A DNA stretch of 64,000 nucleotides from assembly GCA_034509425.1 (NCBI GenBank), contig JAVTVJ010000121.1, positions 1,488,001-1,552,000 on the forward strand, in the 5' to 3' direction. Below the pieces are notes generated by a model. It did not search any database and was not told the origin of the DNA. It saw only the letters and a list, made by a program, of their open reading frames with translations. This document shows positions 12,001 to 26,600 of this stretch, piece after piece (position 1 is the first letter of the stretch; every line of letters starts with the position of its first letter). This stretch comes from Eopsaltria australis. Its lineage: Eukaryota > Chordata > Aves > Passeriformes > Petroicidae. The position numbers and the translations under genes are program-made.

Positions 12001-13190
12001 TTTTCTCAGTTACTTATGAACCTTAGAAAGTTCTCATGAGAGCAAATTCAAGTTTCACCCCACACGCTTGTTTTTTTGGCAGTTGCTTGCATTTTTTTCC
12101 CCACTGTTCCCACCAAACAACCTTGTGCTGGAAAATACAACAATTAACCGTAACTTCCAGTAACAGCTGCTCTTTTTCTGCTTAGTACAATTGTTATTGC
12201 ATAAGAGAAAGCTTCTTTAAAACATGCACAAATTAAAAAGTCTTCTTATTCAAACCACTATTATAAATAGCACAGGATTATCCAGGAAAAAAATGCAGCA
12301 CTCATCAGTTAGTAGTATGGATTTTTGTCTTCTATTTTACACTTACAACTTGATAAACAAATATTTTTAATTATTGTTCTGAGAGTGTTAATGCCTCTGT
12401 GTGTTTGCACAGTCTAATAGCATAGTCGCAGAGGAGAAAGTAGGAATATTTTCAGCCATGGAATTTCTTGGTATATTTGAAACAAATATTAGAGAAATCT
12501 CTATAGTACTAAGCTGGACATGACACATTCATATAATTTTTCTCTCTTTGCCAACCACAACTTCCTTCAAAAGGTGTCTCTAAGATAAGGAATATGAACA
12601 ACCAGCAGCTTAAATCAGCAATGATTTCCAATCACCTATCAGAAAATTCATGTATGTCTTGGATGCAAATTCTGATCTTCTCAGTACCGATAAGAGGAGT
12701 TTGGGCACGTTGATGCTACTCTTTCCACAGCTTTAGGCACATAATAGTCTAATAGGTGAAGAATACTTTCCACACCCTCAGAAATAACAATACTTTGTTT
12801 CACTGCACAACTCTTCTCAGGAAATCATGCCTGCCTTCCCATTATAAACATGGCTGTGAATGAAAAAGCATCAAAGTAAACAATATGTTAAGACTTGAAA
12901 AGTCAGCATCTGAATAGAAGGAAATGAACAATCTCAGCCAGAACTGAACAGATGCAACAGTTTCTGTAGCATGATCGAGGCATCAGATAACAAACATGAA
13001 GCCCAAGCAGCAGCACATGCTTGGCAACAAGCACTGCTAAATTAAAGAGGCAGGTGTTTTGTTAATGCCTTTTAAAAAGACTTACAAAATAAATTATATT
13101 TTAGAATAAAAGGATCAAATTGTTGTGGTGGTGTTTTCTATAGCAAAGGAACAAGATTTGATTATTTTAACATCTTCGAACTATTGAAAC

Positions 13191-13227
13191 AAGGAGGGGA
13201 AAGAAAAGGGGGGCAGGGGGTGGGGAG
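13191..13227 (+). other. G-rich tract, candidate G-quadruplex
   Basis: Four guanine runs lie within 30 bases: GGGG at 13196-13199, six G at 13208-13213, five G at 13216-13220 and GGGG at 13222-13225. The loops are 8, 2 and 1 nt. The last three runs are tightly spaced, and the six-G run could supply two arms. An octamer-type ATGCAAAT follows almost immediately. The whole 13191-13260 stretch is strongly purine-biased. Its role is unknown. Confidence 0.5.
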
Positions 13228-15777
13228 AATGCAAATCTCAATGGGGAAAAGGGAAAGCACAGTAGTAACTTACTCTGTTTCCAGTCCTGTGAACCCTGCT
13301 TCAACTGCTCAGAAGAGGCAGTATGGACCTTTCCATTAGAACCACACAATATAAAGACAAGAACTGTTTCATCTTCATTTCCATCTCAGATGCTCAAGAC
13401 ATGAGCAACTGATGGCTACACACTGCAGGAGACTCCTGCCACACAAGCATTGTGCCACCTAAGGCAGGAAGCCTGTTCAGCTTCAGTGCAGAGAGAATTT
13501 AATCTCAAACACGTGTATTCCCCTGAGGGTTCATGTTTTTCAGGGTAGAGAAGCAACGTGTTTTTGAAGATGCTTGCACTGTAGAACAGCTATCAGAAAC
13601 ACAAATAAAAGGAGACTTGTATCCAGCTGCCAGATTTCCATGGAATCTCAGGGGACAAGGCAAGTGCAAAGGCTCCTCCAGCAAGTCTTGAAGGAGGAAA
13701 GCAGAACAGAAAAACTTTGATTCAGAACCACATTGTCTTCACAGCTATGAATGCTTCAAAGTCACAGGCCATTTGCAAATGTAACATATATGCAAATACA
13801 ATTTGCACCTCAGAAGCTTCTAATCCAAGAAAACATGATGGCTGAATAAAATACAGATATGAACACACACATTTCAATCTGTTCTGACACAAAAAGACAA
13901 AATCCTTCCTTAAAATGGAAGCCATTTTTAGCCCCATTTGCTACCACAGATGGTTCTTCAAAAGTCAACACAGGAAGTCAACCATACATCTTTTAAACAA
14001 CTAAAACCTTCCTAAAATATTTACCCTGCCTGAAAGTCGACCTATAGCCTTTTCTTCTTCCATGTTTTTTTACCTGTTTTTTTTTATAGAACTGGCAGCA
14101 AGCCTCTAGTTCTCTCTTGGGCTCCTGTCTTGCATAAGTCCTTCACATCCACTGAGCATCAGACCCCACACAAAATATTCCATTTACATGGAGACAAAAT
14201 CAATTTTGAGGCAGTTTTCAAAATACATGTGGTTCCATGCAATTTCAAAACATATAGTGTTAGTAAACTGGACTTCCGACAAGTCACATGGCAATTATGC
14301 TCTTTTCCCTTGCCTTTGATCAGATGTGCTGCTTACAGCAACCTGGCAGAACAATCATTATCTCACTAGGGCAGATCTAAAGTACATTGGATTTGGATTT
14401 CCTGCTAGGGAAATCCTAGAACAAGTGACACAGTTCAGGTATTGGTAGATTTTATTTGTGGTACAAGATTGACCCTGAGAAACACTGTTACAGGATATGA
14501 CGCATAAATCACTAACAATCAGCTTGTCTTCCAGATTCGGGACAGAAAGTGTTCAGGCTTAACAGAGTTCTTCTTTGTACATCTGGCTTCAGGTAATTCC
14601 ATTAGCAATTAGAAAGCCAGAGGCAAACATATTCCTAAAAGATATTAACTTCAGAGTACAGCTATCCGGGGAGGACAAGGAATATCAGAAGCTCTCTTCA
14701 CATGTAGAAATTTCATGCCCGAATAGCAGCTGTGTCCAGCTTAGAAAAGTGAAAAGTTGAAAAAGAACTATGATCTAAGCCTCTCTAATAGTGTTTTAAT
14801 GCCGCCATGACTGAGATAACCATACTCAAAAATAACTAGCTTGTTTTACTTTCAAACTTATTTTTCCTTCATTGATTTGTAACATCGCAGTTCTCTGAAC
14901 TATGTTATGCTAGGCTATGAACTCTGCTACTTTCATCGCTTTCACTGATGCTCCTGAAAGTGTTCTCTTCTGTTCTAACTCATCAATATTTATTTTTAAA
15001 TAAACACAAAGGAGACCCTTTCCTCTGTGCTTTTATTTGGCCTGACAATAAACACATCCTCTCTCATGATCATCTCCCTCCCCTGCCCTGGTGTACACAG
15101 TGACACTCCCCACAGGCATGTGCTGTGCTGGGCTGTGGGAGAGCAAAGTCTTACACATCAGGCTTCTAAAAAAATAAATGCAGCTGAGTCAGCTCTGGAG
15201 GGCTTCCTCCCACAGTGACTTTGGGAAGTTTTTCATTGTCAGAACAATCTTTATTCTGTAGGGCAGTTTATCAAAGGCAGTATCTAGCACAATGGCACTA
15301 CAGCTACCTCAGCTTCATTGTTATGGAGGAAGAGAACCACCAGCCTCCCTAGGAGAGGTTCAGTGCTGACTAAAGGTGTCCTGCTGTTCTGAGAGCCAGA
15401 TACAAGCTCAGACAGAAAAAAAGAGAAATCTATTCTAGCATTTAAGCATAAGGAGATACCTCAGGCATGTAACTTGTCTGCTGGGCATCTCTGGCCAACA
15501 GGTATCAGACACATACAGAAAAGGTGAATATAAGTTGTAGAGGCTGTTGCCATAAGCATTTACCCAGCAAAGAGAAGCTCCTGGTGAAAGGCAGCCCTTT
15601 CAAGAACACTTTTTTCAGAGTATCAACACTGCACCACCATCTAGATTATTTTGTCAGTTATGTATCAAAAGCCACAGCACTTGTAAGTATTAATAATAGT
15701 CCCATACTCACTAGTAGATTTTTTTTTAAAGCAAAGCCTGTTTTTAAGTTCCATTTGGACAAGACATTGTTTATCAC

Positions 15778-15816
15778 CATTACTTAGTGTATTATAATAC
15801 ATTACTTAGTGTGTTA
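15778..15816 (+). repeat. Short tandem duplication, 22-bp spacing
   Basis: The string cattacttagtgt occurs at 15778 and again at 15800, followed by attat in the first copy and gttac in the second. This is a two-copy local duplication, probably replication slippage, with no apparent function. Confidence 0.6.
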
Positions 15817-18800
15817 CCTTTTCAAGACTGTGACACAGTGCTATAAATGCTAGAGAAACATTATTTTGACATAAAACACACATTGAAAGTGTGATGAGTA
15901 TGGCAAGATGACATTAATTCTGAACATGTTGTTTATCTGTCTCAGTCTTGAATACATGGACTATGTATTCATCAATCTGCTTATCTGAATGTCTTAATTA
16001 GGACATTTTGAAAATCTTAACAGCTTTTTAAAAAGTAATTTGTAAGAACAAGGCCTATTGATCCCAGTGTTTTCACAGAGGGGTGGCTTCTGTAGCCAGC
16101 AGCAAAGTGTGAAAGGGAGTGAGCAAAAGCAATGCACGCAGGAAATGCCACCCTCGGGTCACTCAGGTCCTCAGTGCACAAGTGGTGAGGACAACAATTA
16201 GAATGCAAGGACTGAGTGATGACATTTTTTTGCTACATGTTTGTGGGATGCTAAACACAATGATGAGGCCCAAAAGTGCTGGGATGATAATGACCACAGC
16301 TTTCCTGTGCTGCCCCATCATAATCCTTCACCCTGAAGTCCCAGACCCTGGGAGATTTATTAACCTGCATCATTTGTGCAGTCCCCAATGTCTCTGAGAA
16401 TGCTAATATAATAGAGTTTATAACTAATGCTGAGAGTGAAGGCTGGTTTTGGTGGCTGGATAGATTTCCAGTAAACTGAGATCACTGTGCTCCAGGCACA
16501 GTTTCAGTTCCTTGTTACCTGCAGAAGCACATAGCATAAGCTTACTAAAAGAAAAAAATTATTCTTTACATTTTACACTGAAAGCACAAAACTTAGTTAT
16601 ATCCAGAGATACAAGACCCTTGAACTAATTGCACCAATAATCACAATATTTGAAAACCGTGGTGTATTTGGAAAGACCACCTGAGCAGGACCACAACGTT
16701 CATACCCCATTTCCAGGCTCAAAGTGCCCTAATTACATTGTTTGTGTAAGCCTGAAAAACTTTATGCTGCTTTTGGACAGTATGACTAGTATCTCAAGGG
16801 AGCATCATGAAAAGGTCATGTGTATCTCACAAGACCATCACAAATCCCAAGACTTTTATCAAACACATTAATTCATGTTGAATAGCTCACATTCCAGCTA
16901 TAGTTCTATTTTTAGGTTATTTGTTGTACTTATATAAAAGAAATGCCACCAGTTTTGGAGTATTTTTAAAGATACAAAGGTATCTGTTCTTTTCTATGCA
17001 AGAGGCTGTGGGGGAAGAGGCTGCTTCCGCTACACCACCAGCTGCCAGCTAATGGAGCTGCAGGGAAGGAGCCAGAACATGGCAAAGTGACCCATACTGG
17101 AATGTGAGCTAAATGCTCCAGAGTGAGCTGGGGAGCTCCTTGTTAAACTGATTGGTTGTTTTGTCCTCCTGGGAACCTTAATGAAATCTTGACAGCAAAG
17201 CAAATGCTCATTATTGAAAGAGCACATCAGAATATCTCAGGTCAGCAATGACCTGATCTAATGGTTTACTCCTTAGTCAATATCTGAGATTTTCCTAAGG
17301 GATAACTACTTTTTCCTGTTGCAGTGTTGAAGGGTCAAAAAACTAGAGAGGCAAGATTTGCCCATGAAAAACAGAACAGCCCCGTAAAATGATTTACATA
17401 TTCAGAATACTGCAAAAGTACTCTACAAAATGGTGGAGACAGTCACCAGGCAGAGCTGTGACAAGGATTTCTAATGGGCACAGACAAATTGCAATGACAT
17501 TTCAAATTTGGTAGCCAAGTTACAGAAACCTACACACAACTGTTTTCCTCAAGATTTGTTCTGGAGAAAAGTACTTTCCTATGGCCCCCGAGTGATGTTT
17601 TTCTGTAAATGCACATTCAGAATAGACTAAATACAAAGCAGCAGGTATAAAGCAGGCTGCTGGCATGAATGAAGTATATGGAAGCATGACTGCTTAAATG
17701 ATAGCCAGGCCAAAATTATGGGCTCTACTAAAGATGGTTTAAAACTGGGTCTTCATCCAGAATTCTATTTCTTTTAGTCACTAGAAAGCTCCACAATAAA
17801 CCAAGACATTGCCCTGTTCAAATCTTCTGAAAGATAATACTATAACTGTAATGAGGTCAATTTTTCCTCTTCTGAGCCTCTCATAATAGAATTAAAGCAC
17901 ACTGTGTGATATTTTACATTTTCCTCCTATTAATTGTCTCACCACCAGCCTTGCAAACTCTGGATCTTCTCAGTATTAAAGTTGTTGCTTTAAAACAGTA
18001 GAGGAAACATGAACACTACATCATGGAGAACAAAGTGTTTAAAATATGTCAATGTATTGGCATTTTCTGGTTTCTAGGCAGTTTATATCTAGGTGTTACA
18101 ATAAGCAAATTAAGGAGCCCAGGAATTACAAAGCAAGTCCAAACAAAAAGTCACTGAATTAAACAATAATACATGGCCAGAAAATATCTTCCAGAGACCA
18201 AAGAGAAGAAAAATTAGGTAAACCAGGCAATAAAAAGAAATCACTTGAGACATGCGTTCTATATCCTTGTCATCTTAGGAACACTATGAAAATGAAATAT
18301 TATCAAAAGACTTGATTACACTATGAGAAAAGGTAGCCTAATTGTGGAGGCTAATACCAAAAGTTGTATATAAATGTACAGTCTTAGCACATTGCCCAGT
18401 GTTGCTACTAAGTTGTATTCATCTTGTGGGACCACAAGTTTCTTGTCACTCGAATTCCTTTTTTATCACCTCATGATTTTTAATCAGAGCAATGTTTCCA
18501 CAGTCTCCTTTACCAATAGAGAATTACATATACACTTAAGCATATGCTTATGAGAAGCAGGATAGCAAGCTCATCACTTAATTACTTGACAGAAAATTAT
18601 GTTTAGACAAAAGATATAATGAGAAACTAATGAGTTCCCAGGACAGCTGAAAATAATGGTGCAATGCAACCTGCATGTTCCTGATTCACAAGTTCGTTTC
18701 AGTTTGCCTTATGTTCAGAGAAAGACTTAAAACTCAAATCAAATCACAGGTGTTCTCACAAATTTGCTTTAGCTTTTATAACAGCAATTAAAAGCCAACA

Positions 18801-21800
18801 TTCATGGTTTGTAGTACATATAAGAGTATGAAAACATACTCCAAAATGCTCTAAATTCTGCAAATTACCAAAAATACACTTATCCATGGTCTGAAGTTCA
18901 CATAAGAAAATAAAAACCGTGCTCTAGAACTTGAGTCATATCAAATTGCCAGAGTATATCCCCAAATTCAAGACATGCATTAGAATGTTTAGAATGTCCT
19001 TAAAATCTGCCCCACCATTTGGAGCTGACTGTAGGGTCATGACTTTGAACTGCAGGCACAATTTATTGACCAGGCCCATATTTGCTATAGAAACTGATAC
19101 AGTGCAGTAACTTAGGACTTCATTACCACTGAAAGCAAGCCCTCTGATCTTAGCAAGTTTTGAATCAGGTACTCCCTGGGTGCACACAAAACATCTTCCT
19201 ACTTTCTCTGTTTCAATACTTCCTATGATATCACTACATTTTCTTGGAGATTTGCACATTTCAAGGATAATTGATCATTCCTTTCATACGAGATTGTTTT
19301 GATCTAGACCTACATGAATTACTTGCATACTTCAGTAGCTGCATGTTTACAATCATGGCAACTAAAATGATGGAGTCAATATTTAAGCTGTTTATCTCAT
19401 GGTAATACCAACAATGCCAGCAGTAAAGAATCCATCAGAACAGTGTGCTTCAGTCAAACTCTTTGGAAATGTGCAATACTTAAAGCATTTCCACTGACAA
19501 CCCGGATTTAGAAAACTGTAAACAGAGAAGGCAACATCTTTAACAGCTAACCCTCAGCAGATAGCCCTCACTTGAAAGTAATTTGTACCTTTTATAAACA
19601 CTAGCCCGTAAAGACATGATGACATGTTTTAGTCTCAGTGAAACATGTTACAGAAAATCTTGACACAGTTTACTTAACCCCTCTAATATATGTAAACCAC
19701 ATTTGACCTCCTCCAAGGCACTTTCAAATACCACATTCACTCTCTCACAGGGGAAAATACCCAACCAAAACTTTCAGGATTATAAGTTGATTATAAGTGT
19801 CAGGTCTTTTTGAGTTTAAATACAAAAGATCTAATCAATTCAGTTTTGAAATAGAAGTTATATAAATTTATATATCTCATTTTCTAGTTTGAATTTTATT
19901 TCTGAAGACTGACCTATAGTTTACTCTTGAATTCTTCTGAAGTCAAGGCCATAAATCAAGTACTGTCTGCTCCACATGAAATGAAGTTTTATCACAAGCT
20001 GTAACTAAAAATTAAGTAATGTGGACACTTTTTAAAAGGCCTACCTCTTATCCAAGGGCAAGGCTGACAAGAAAAGAGAGAGGTCTCTTCAGTATTTGAG
20101 TGCCCATATTGCTCTTTCTTTTGCCACAAAAAGAAGTCAGGTGCCTGGTAAAATCCACAGGATCTAGAGGGAACGAGAGGGCTTCTGAAGAAAAAGTTCA
20201 AAAGCTATTTTACATTTTGAAAGAGCTGTAAGACCATACAAACCCAGGGACACACAAGGCAGAAATCCCCATCAGACCTGGCAGTTTGGTGAAATCAGGA
20301 GAACTCCTCTCTCCTATTTCAGCCTGACCAGCCATATTTGCCAAAACACAAAGGAAACAAGATGCAGCTGTGGCCAAAAAGGAGGGAAGAAAACTTGGAG
20401 CAGAAATTCCTAAAATTGGAAGCACTAAAGCCTTTGGCTGAATACACATACCTGTGTCCTCAGGCAGCTGAGTCTAAAAAAAGCTGCAGTTCTCCAGAGA
20501 CAGTACTACGCTTCTTGCATGCCTGGCTGAAGTTACTCGCTTGGCTCTCAGGAGTTACACAGATTGATTAACAAGGCTTCAGCTGGGGCTAATGAGCCTC
20601 GCCTGTTCCTGCAGTTAATTGGCCAAGAAACACCTGCTGGCACCCTGGCCACACCAGCCTTTTGCCCCAGCTGGGGGCTGGGCTGTCCTGAGGTAACTTT
20701 TCTGTTCCCACCACAAAGTACAAATCCTGTCACTTGTTGCTACTATTCATAGTTCTTGATTAAGCAACTGAGGTCTGAATAATCAACTCCAGCATGTCCA
20801 GCATGTGGAAGGTCTCAGCCCTGCAAGGATTTCAAAACCAGTAGCACAGTCTAAAAGCCCTTCTCTGCAAATAAATCTCGTTGCCATGAAAAAGCTTCTT
20901 TTCCTGCAAATTAACATCTGCAAACTGCCATGGGAGTCCTGCAGCCAAACTTCCTCCCTTGCTGTCATCACCACGGCCTGCTAAAGGGAAACTTTATGAT
21001 GCAAATAGCAACTTCAGATCTCATTTTTGGCTGTCTCAGAGAATCTTGAGATTTTTAAGCAATTCTGCTAGTTGAGTGCCATGTTACACATAGGAGAGCT
21101 TAGTTCCCCAAAACCCCTGGCACTGGTCTGTTCTTCTGCCTGAGTTTGCCTTGAGAAAAATATCACAGCACCTGTCACAGTCTGAGCACACAGAGCTGGT
21201 CACCTTTGTGCTTAATGTATACACACATTAGAGCCTTAGCTGGCCTCACTATGCTGACAGGTAACCTGTATTTGTTGGACTCAAAATCAATAAAACTAGG
21301 CTGGAAAAAGCATTTCAGTGTAGAAAAAAACATTTCACCCAAAGGAAGAAAAAAACCAGCCAAGATATAGTTCCTAAATTCTCTGTATCCTTAGCCACAG
21401 TTGCCGGCTGTTGATGCTGCTGTGCTATTTTCTGGGGCAGCATTCTGCTGAAAGAAGTTCAGCCAAATTTCAGCCAAGCAGAAAAATGTTTTGACAAAGC
21501 TACAGTGGGGAAAAGGGTCTCATGTAACAGTGAGCTGTTCTATTACTAAATTTGGGAGCAGCCTACAAGGCCTTGTATCAGAATTCAGCATCACTGAAAC
21601 ATCACAGAGAGGCCACAGATTTGCATGGTGGGTTGTCATTTTCTCAGAGACACATTCCATGGGCTGTAGATGAGTGAATCAACATATCATCAGTGGCCTT
21701 AGGTGAACTCTGAATGTCCCCAAAACCTTGCAAATGCAGGCCAAAGCCCCAAGTCAGCAGAGCACAGATTTAGCTTTATGTCAACCTGACTTACAATGTT

Positions 21801-23244
21801 TACATAGTATTTGCTGAATAGGAATAGTCTTCAGAAAAAAAGATGACATTCAGTATAAAAGATTGTGCCTTCATCTGGCATTTGAAGATTTCACAGGATG
21901 GAAATCTGGACAATGTCTTAGAAAAAATAATAAAAATTAACAGTTCAGCATCAGACAGAGAATGTTCTGCTGGGACTGTGTTCATGCCTGTTACTCTGTT
22001 TCCAATTAACTTGATTTTAGAGCAATGGATGCTCTCCAAAAATTTACATAAATAACAAATACAGTGAAATGTACAGATTTCCTGGGCTGTTTTAATTTAA
22101 CATTAACCATATGCCTTCGCAATAAAGGCTGAATTCAAAGTCTGGTGCCTTAAAGCATTTAAACCATTCACAGTGAAGACCTTCCTACCTAGGAGGAATA
22201 TGCCCCGAGAGATTCATATGCCTGCCTGTAACTATTCAATATGGCCAATATTTTTAAAGCTTATAGCCAGGTCAAGCCTTGTGGTGCGTTCATCCGTCAT
22301 TGGTATGAAAATATGTTGTCAGGTTTGCCAAGAAATATGCTTTTATGAAATGCTCCCATTAGCATAACCTCCAAGCCTCCTAAGATACAAAATCTACTGA
22401 AATGGGTTTCTCCCTGAAGGAGGTATCCTCCTATTTAGTTACCACCCAGGTACTCAGTGCCTTTTGCTCCCAAATCCCCCAGTGTTCCACAGGGCTTGGG
22501 GAGCTCTGGGTGAAAGGGAAAGCAGACACAGGGGTAAACTGAGCCAGGGAAACTCATGCCTGGAAGAGCACAAGCAAGAACAGGGCCTGGCAGAGATGGT
22601 GCAAGGAGCCCAGTCTGCTGCTATCCCTCAGGAACAAAGGGAAAAACACTTCAGCCAACAGGAATTTGGAGAGCAAAGCTAGGGATGAACTTTCATAGGA
22701 ATAGATACAAATACTCAGGTCTTGGCAGGCACTACTTTGGAGATTCATCTTCCCCTTCAGATGTATCTATACATGACTACTCTTTTGGCACCCTCCTAAA
22801 CCCTTTCAAATCAGACTAGTCATGTACTTTGCATGCAAGCCAGGGTATTATACACTGAAAAGGGGAGAGTATATTTAAATAGATTCATGTGATTCACTAA
22901 GAACCAGTAACTTCTCATGGAAAACTCTCACTGAGTCTGCTGAGAGCCCATATTTTTTCCTTCTTCCCTGTTCTTCATTTATTAAGGAGATTTGGATGAC
23001 AGCAAGGTTTTTTTTCTTGAAGTTCAATTTCTTCTCCTTCATCTAAAACCACAAGCTGCTGACTGTGAAATTGCAATTCCTCATGATGAAAGAGAAAACA
23101 TTTGCAGTAAGACAATAAAAAGGCAGAATGTTTAAGGCCAGAATGAAGCATCAAGTTTTCAAAACAAACAAGATATGGTGCCTAAAGGTATAAAAATTAT
23201 ATTTTCTGAAGATTTAAAAGGATAACTGTATCTTTAAACAATGC

Positions 23245-23645
23245 TCGTATTTTCTGGCACTTTTCCTGCAGCTTTCTGCAAAACCCTTAACACTGGAAGA
23301 ACTCTCTTGGTTTCTCCTAGTGTTTTCTGGTAATTACACCAGTCTATTTTATCCATATGCCTGATGCTTTCTGGGAATTCACCTGCTTTCTAACAATTCA
23401 TTCACTGCTTTCTAGGCATTTTCCCACTACTTTCTAGGGCTTCCCTTACATTTTAGAAATCCTGATACTTTCTAGGAAGGTCTTGTCTGTTTTCTGGGAA
23501 TTTCTCCTACACAATTTTCACAGAGTATTCTGGGAATTCACATGCTGCTTTCTGGGGATGTTCCTGATGCTTTCTAGTACTCCTCTCCCCACTTTCCATT
23601 ATTTTTTTGCAGCTTTCTAGAAATTCCCCCAGTCTTTTATGAGAA
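23245..23645 (+). repeat. Decayed minisatellite, about 21-bp unit, some 18 copies
   Basis: A roughly 400-bp stretch repeats a degenerate unit close to TGCTTTCTGGGAATTCACCTG. Recognisable TTTCT cores start near 23251, 23272, 23322, 23365, 23385, 23407, 23429, 23467, 23489, 23526, 23546, 23568 and 23603, with weaker units between them, giving a spacing of about 20-22 bp. Units have diverged by substitutions and small indels, so the array is old. Several units contain TTCTGGGAA or TTCTAGGAA, which match the TTCNNNGAA palindrome recognised by STAT factors and BCL6. Whether this is more than a by-product of the unit sequence is unknown. It encodes no long open frame. Confidence 0.8.
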
Positions 23646-26600
23646 TCTCCTGTCAGCAGTAAGAGAAGGGATGCTTGGTGAGAGAAGCTGTGAGCACAGC
23701 ACAGACAGGACTGGGCCCCAGGGCAGCTTCCTGGGGCCAGCAGAGCAGAGCTGGGACAGTGGCTGTTCCATCAACACCCCAGACACTGCCAGACAAAGGC
23801 AAGGAACAAGTTGTGTCCAAAGTCAGTCCAGGAAATCCAAATGAGCGTTCAGGAACAGTAGGAAACAGGCTTTGAAACAGGCACACCTATATGGTATAGC
23901 TCACACAGGCAAATTTTGGGGATCAGTAAACACTCTCATTGAATAATCTCTGCATTCAGTGTTTTGTAAAATAACCTTATTAGAAACTCTGTATTCTTTA
24001 TAGAATGATGAATTGCTTTAAATTTTTAACACAAGAAATTCTGAAACGTTAATGTCAGAATTTTCCATTTATAACCCATTACAGAATTGAGACGCAGGCA
24101 AACTTTCTTTTTCCCTTTGGAAATGCATGAGCATTTACTCTGATACAAAATTATTTCATCATAAATTTAATTTAAAGGTATGACTTTTTGAGTTGTACTT
24201 TCTTCTGTTTGCTACATTACTTATTTACCAGTACTAAAATATTTAAACCATGTACTATAACTTATTTTCGTAATTCCTGTCCATGTGGTAGAAAATAATT
24301 GTTAGTGGTCCCACTACAAGGTTCTTATACTTGCTGAAGTTTAAAGTTGATTAATACAAATATTTGATAGGAGTTTTATTACTACTGATGTGTTACTCAG
24401 TTCCTTTGCAGCCAATGTTTATCAAAACATGTTTGAATGCCCTTGGATTCACATGGAATCCAAGCTGATATCTAGTGAGGGAGTGATGAATGATTTTTAA
24501 GTCCTGTCTTGACATTTGAGGTGTATCCTCATTGCATAATGAAATATGAGGCATACATTACACAAAACCACATTTTTCTTAAGAGCTTCTATTTCTTTAA
24601 ATTTCATTATTTAGTATTTCATATTTAAAAGGTGGGGACTTGTAAGTATTTAGCACATACACAGACAAGAGAACAAACCTTCCTACACATAACTTGCCAG
24701 CTGCTACACAAGCTGTTGAAATACTTGCACATATAATTTTCACTGCTCTGTGTTGGATGCTAAGTGTTGGACATTCCTCACTAGAAAATCACTACTACAG
24801 TCAGAATTCTACAGCAGAGGACAGAATTATTCACTGCCCATCAGTATGAAATACACTGCAAATGCTCTTGCAACTCAAATGGTGAATCAGAAACCAGGAC
24901 TTCATAAACTTCCTGTGCCCGTGAGCCTGGTTAGTTGAGATGTGTTATGCACTAAAACCATCTTCAAAGGATACTCGTCAGCTTCTTTAGACCTCAGACT
25001 CTGTGAACTATCTAACCTACATCTGATGTCCCCCAAATATTGTTAAGATGCGAAGTATAAATATTCTTACAAAGTTATGCACTGCTTGTGAAGGACCTAT
25101 TATAACATGAACCTCTATTATAATATGAATTTGGACTTTCTCTTTCATGTCTTAAGAACATAAAACAAAAATGTAATACATGTAGTGATAGTTTAAAACT
25201 ACCTGTTCTGATAACTTTGATGCTATATTCTTGGAGGCAGTTGTTCATCCAGTGTATGGGAAGGTGTTTAAAACTGTTTATGTAGATCTGGATTTGCTAC
25301 AGGTGCTCTAGGAGAGACAAAATCTCTTTGGTTCAGCTTCTGCTTACGATCTTCTAGAAAACCATGGCATGGCTTAGTCATATTATCATCAGGCTCTTGA
25401 TGTATTTGCAAAGGGAGTTAAGAAAATTATATTTAGTAAATACAATTTCAAATTTCTAATGAAACCTGATTTCCACCTCTTGGCAGACCATTTGTATTAG
25501 TCTACAGCAGACTGTAACCCACAGCACCGACCAGCCAAGGTGCCGAACAAGTTATGCAAAATGTCTTCAAGGAACTGAGACAGTTTTGATAATGATCATT
25601 TTATTAGTATTTTCCTAAGATTATGGCTCTGCAATTAGGTCAGCAACCTACCAAAAATCAGAAAGTCTGCAAAAGCATATAGACCTGATATTGTTTTCAT
25701 TTGCAATGTGATAAATCAGGACTAAGCCCAATGAAAGCATTAAGGTTGCACTAATGCAAAACTCACATAAGTGAATGGAAAATCAAGGCAGCATTTCTAC
25801 TGAATTGTGTCTTTTTCTCTTTAGAATGTATACTGAGAGTACTTTAAGTTTTCAACAAGTACATGTGAAATAGCTGCAATACCTAATTTGTAATCCTCTG
25901 ATTTCATATTCACATGATGAATCTACATTGTCACAACAGAATAAATGTCCACAAACACATGTGAGTATTTTTTGCTGTCTACAGAATTCAGAAAAATGAA
26001 AAGTACACAAAACAGCATTTTTGGCATATGAATATGCTAGCCAGGATTTAGGACAAAACACTTCCTTGCCAAACTCTCCTCCTTTCCTAAGTCAGAAACA
26101 AACATCATAAAATAATCTTACATGACTGCCAACCAGATTTTCTTTTTAAAATCTAATTCAGCCTTTGTGCTACAGACAAAACCATTCTGTTTACCATGTC
26201 TTCTCATCCTCACTGAATTTGATTACTCAACAAGCTCCTAATTTAAAGACCATTGAATTCCATAAAAACATTCATATGCATTACAAATTATTTTTTTCCA
26301 TTTGAATTAGAAAGACAGAGGAAGAAAATCTCATCTAGTGTGGCCTTCTGTAGATTATCAGTGCACTCAGCTGCAGATCTGTGAAGAACTGGGTGCTCCT
26401 TACTTGTCCCTAGGAGACACAGAGCTGGCCATCTACTGCAGACAAGCACTGCCAGGATTTGAACAGTCAAAGGCACCTTTTGTTCGCTTTCCCTGTTTGT
26501 TCTGTAATGCACACAGTGGATGGAAGATGCAGGGGTTTCTGTAGGCTTTGGGAAATAACACGAGCTTCAGTGGTCTAAGAGGTTGCTGCCTTCACTTCAA

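Larger units (their letters stand above)
9016..23244. other. Intergenic DNA between AQP9 and LIPC, first part
   Basis: About 14 kb of mostly AT-rich sequence. Every open frame is short (about 120 codons at most), unsupported by recognisable domains or by consistent splice sites, and of the number expected by chance. GC-richer patches occur near 11340-11560 and 20560-20700 without a recognisable gene. A G-rich tract at 13196-13225 and a short duplication near 15778-15816 are listed separately. Nothing else was recognised. Confidence 0.7.

Noticed and set aside
18936..19259. 107-codon minus-strand frame as a gene
   Set aside because: No domain, no consistent splice sites, and a length that is not unusual by chance.
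23245..23645. CRISPR-like array
   Set aside because: The units are contiguous and degenerate with no unique spacers, and the DNA is vertebrate. A minisatellite explains it.
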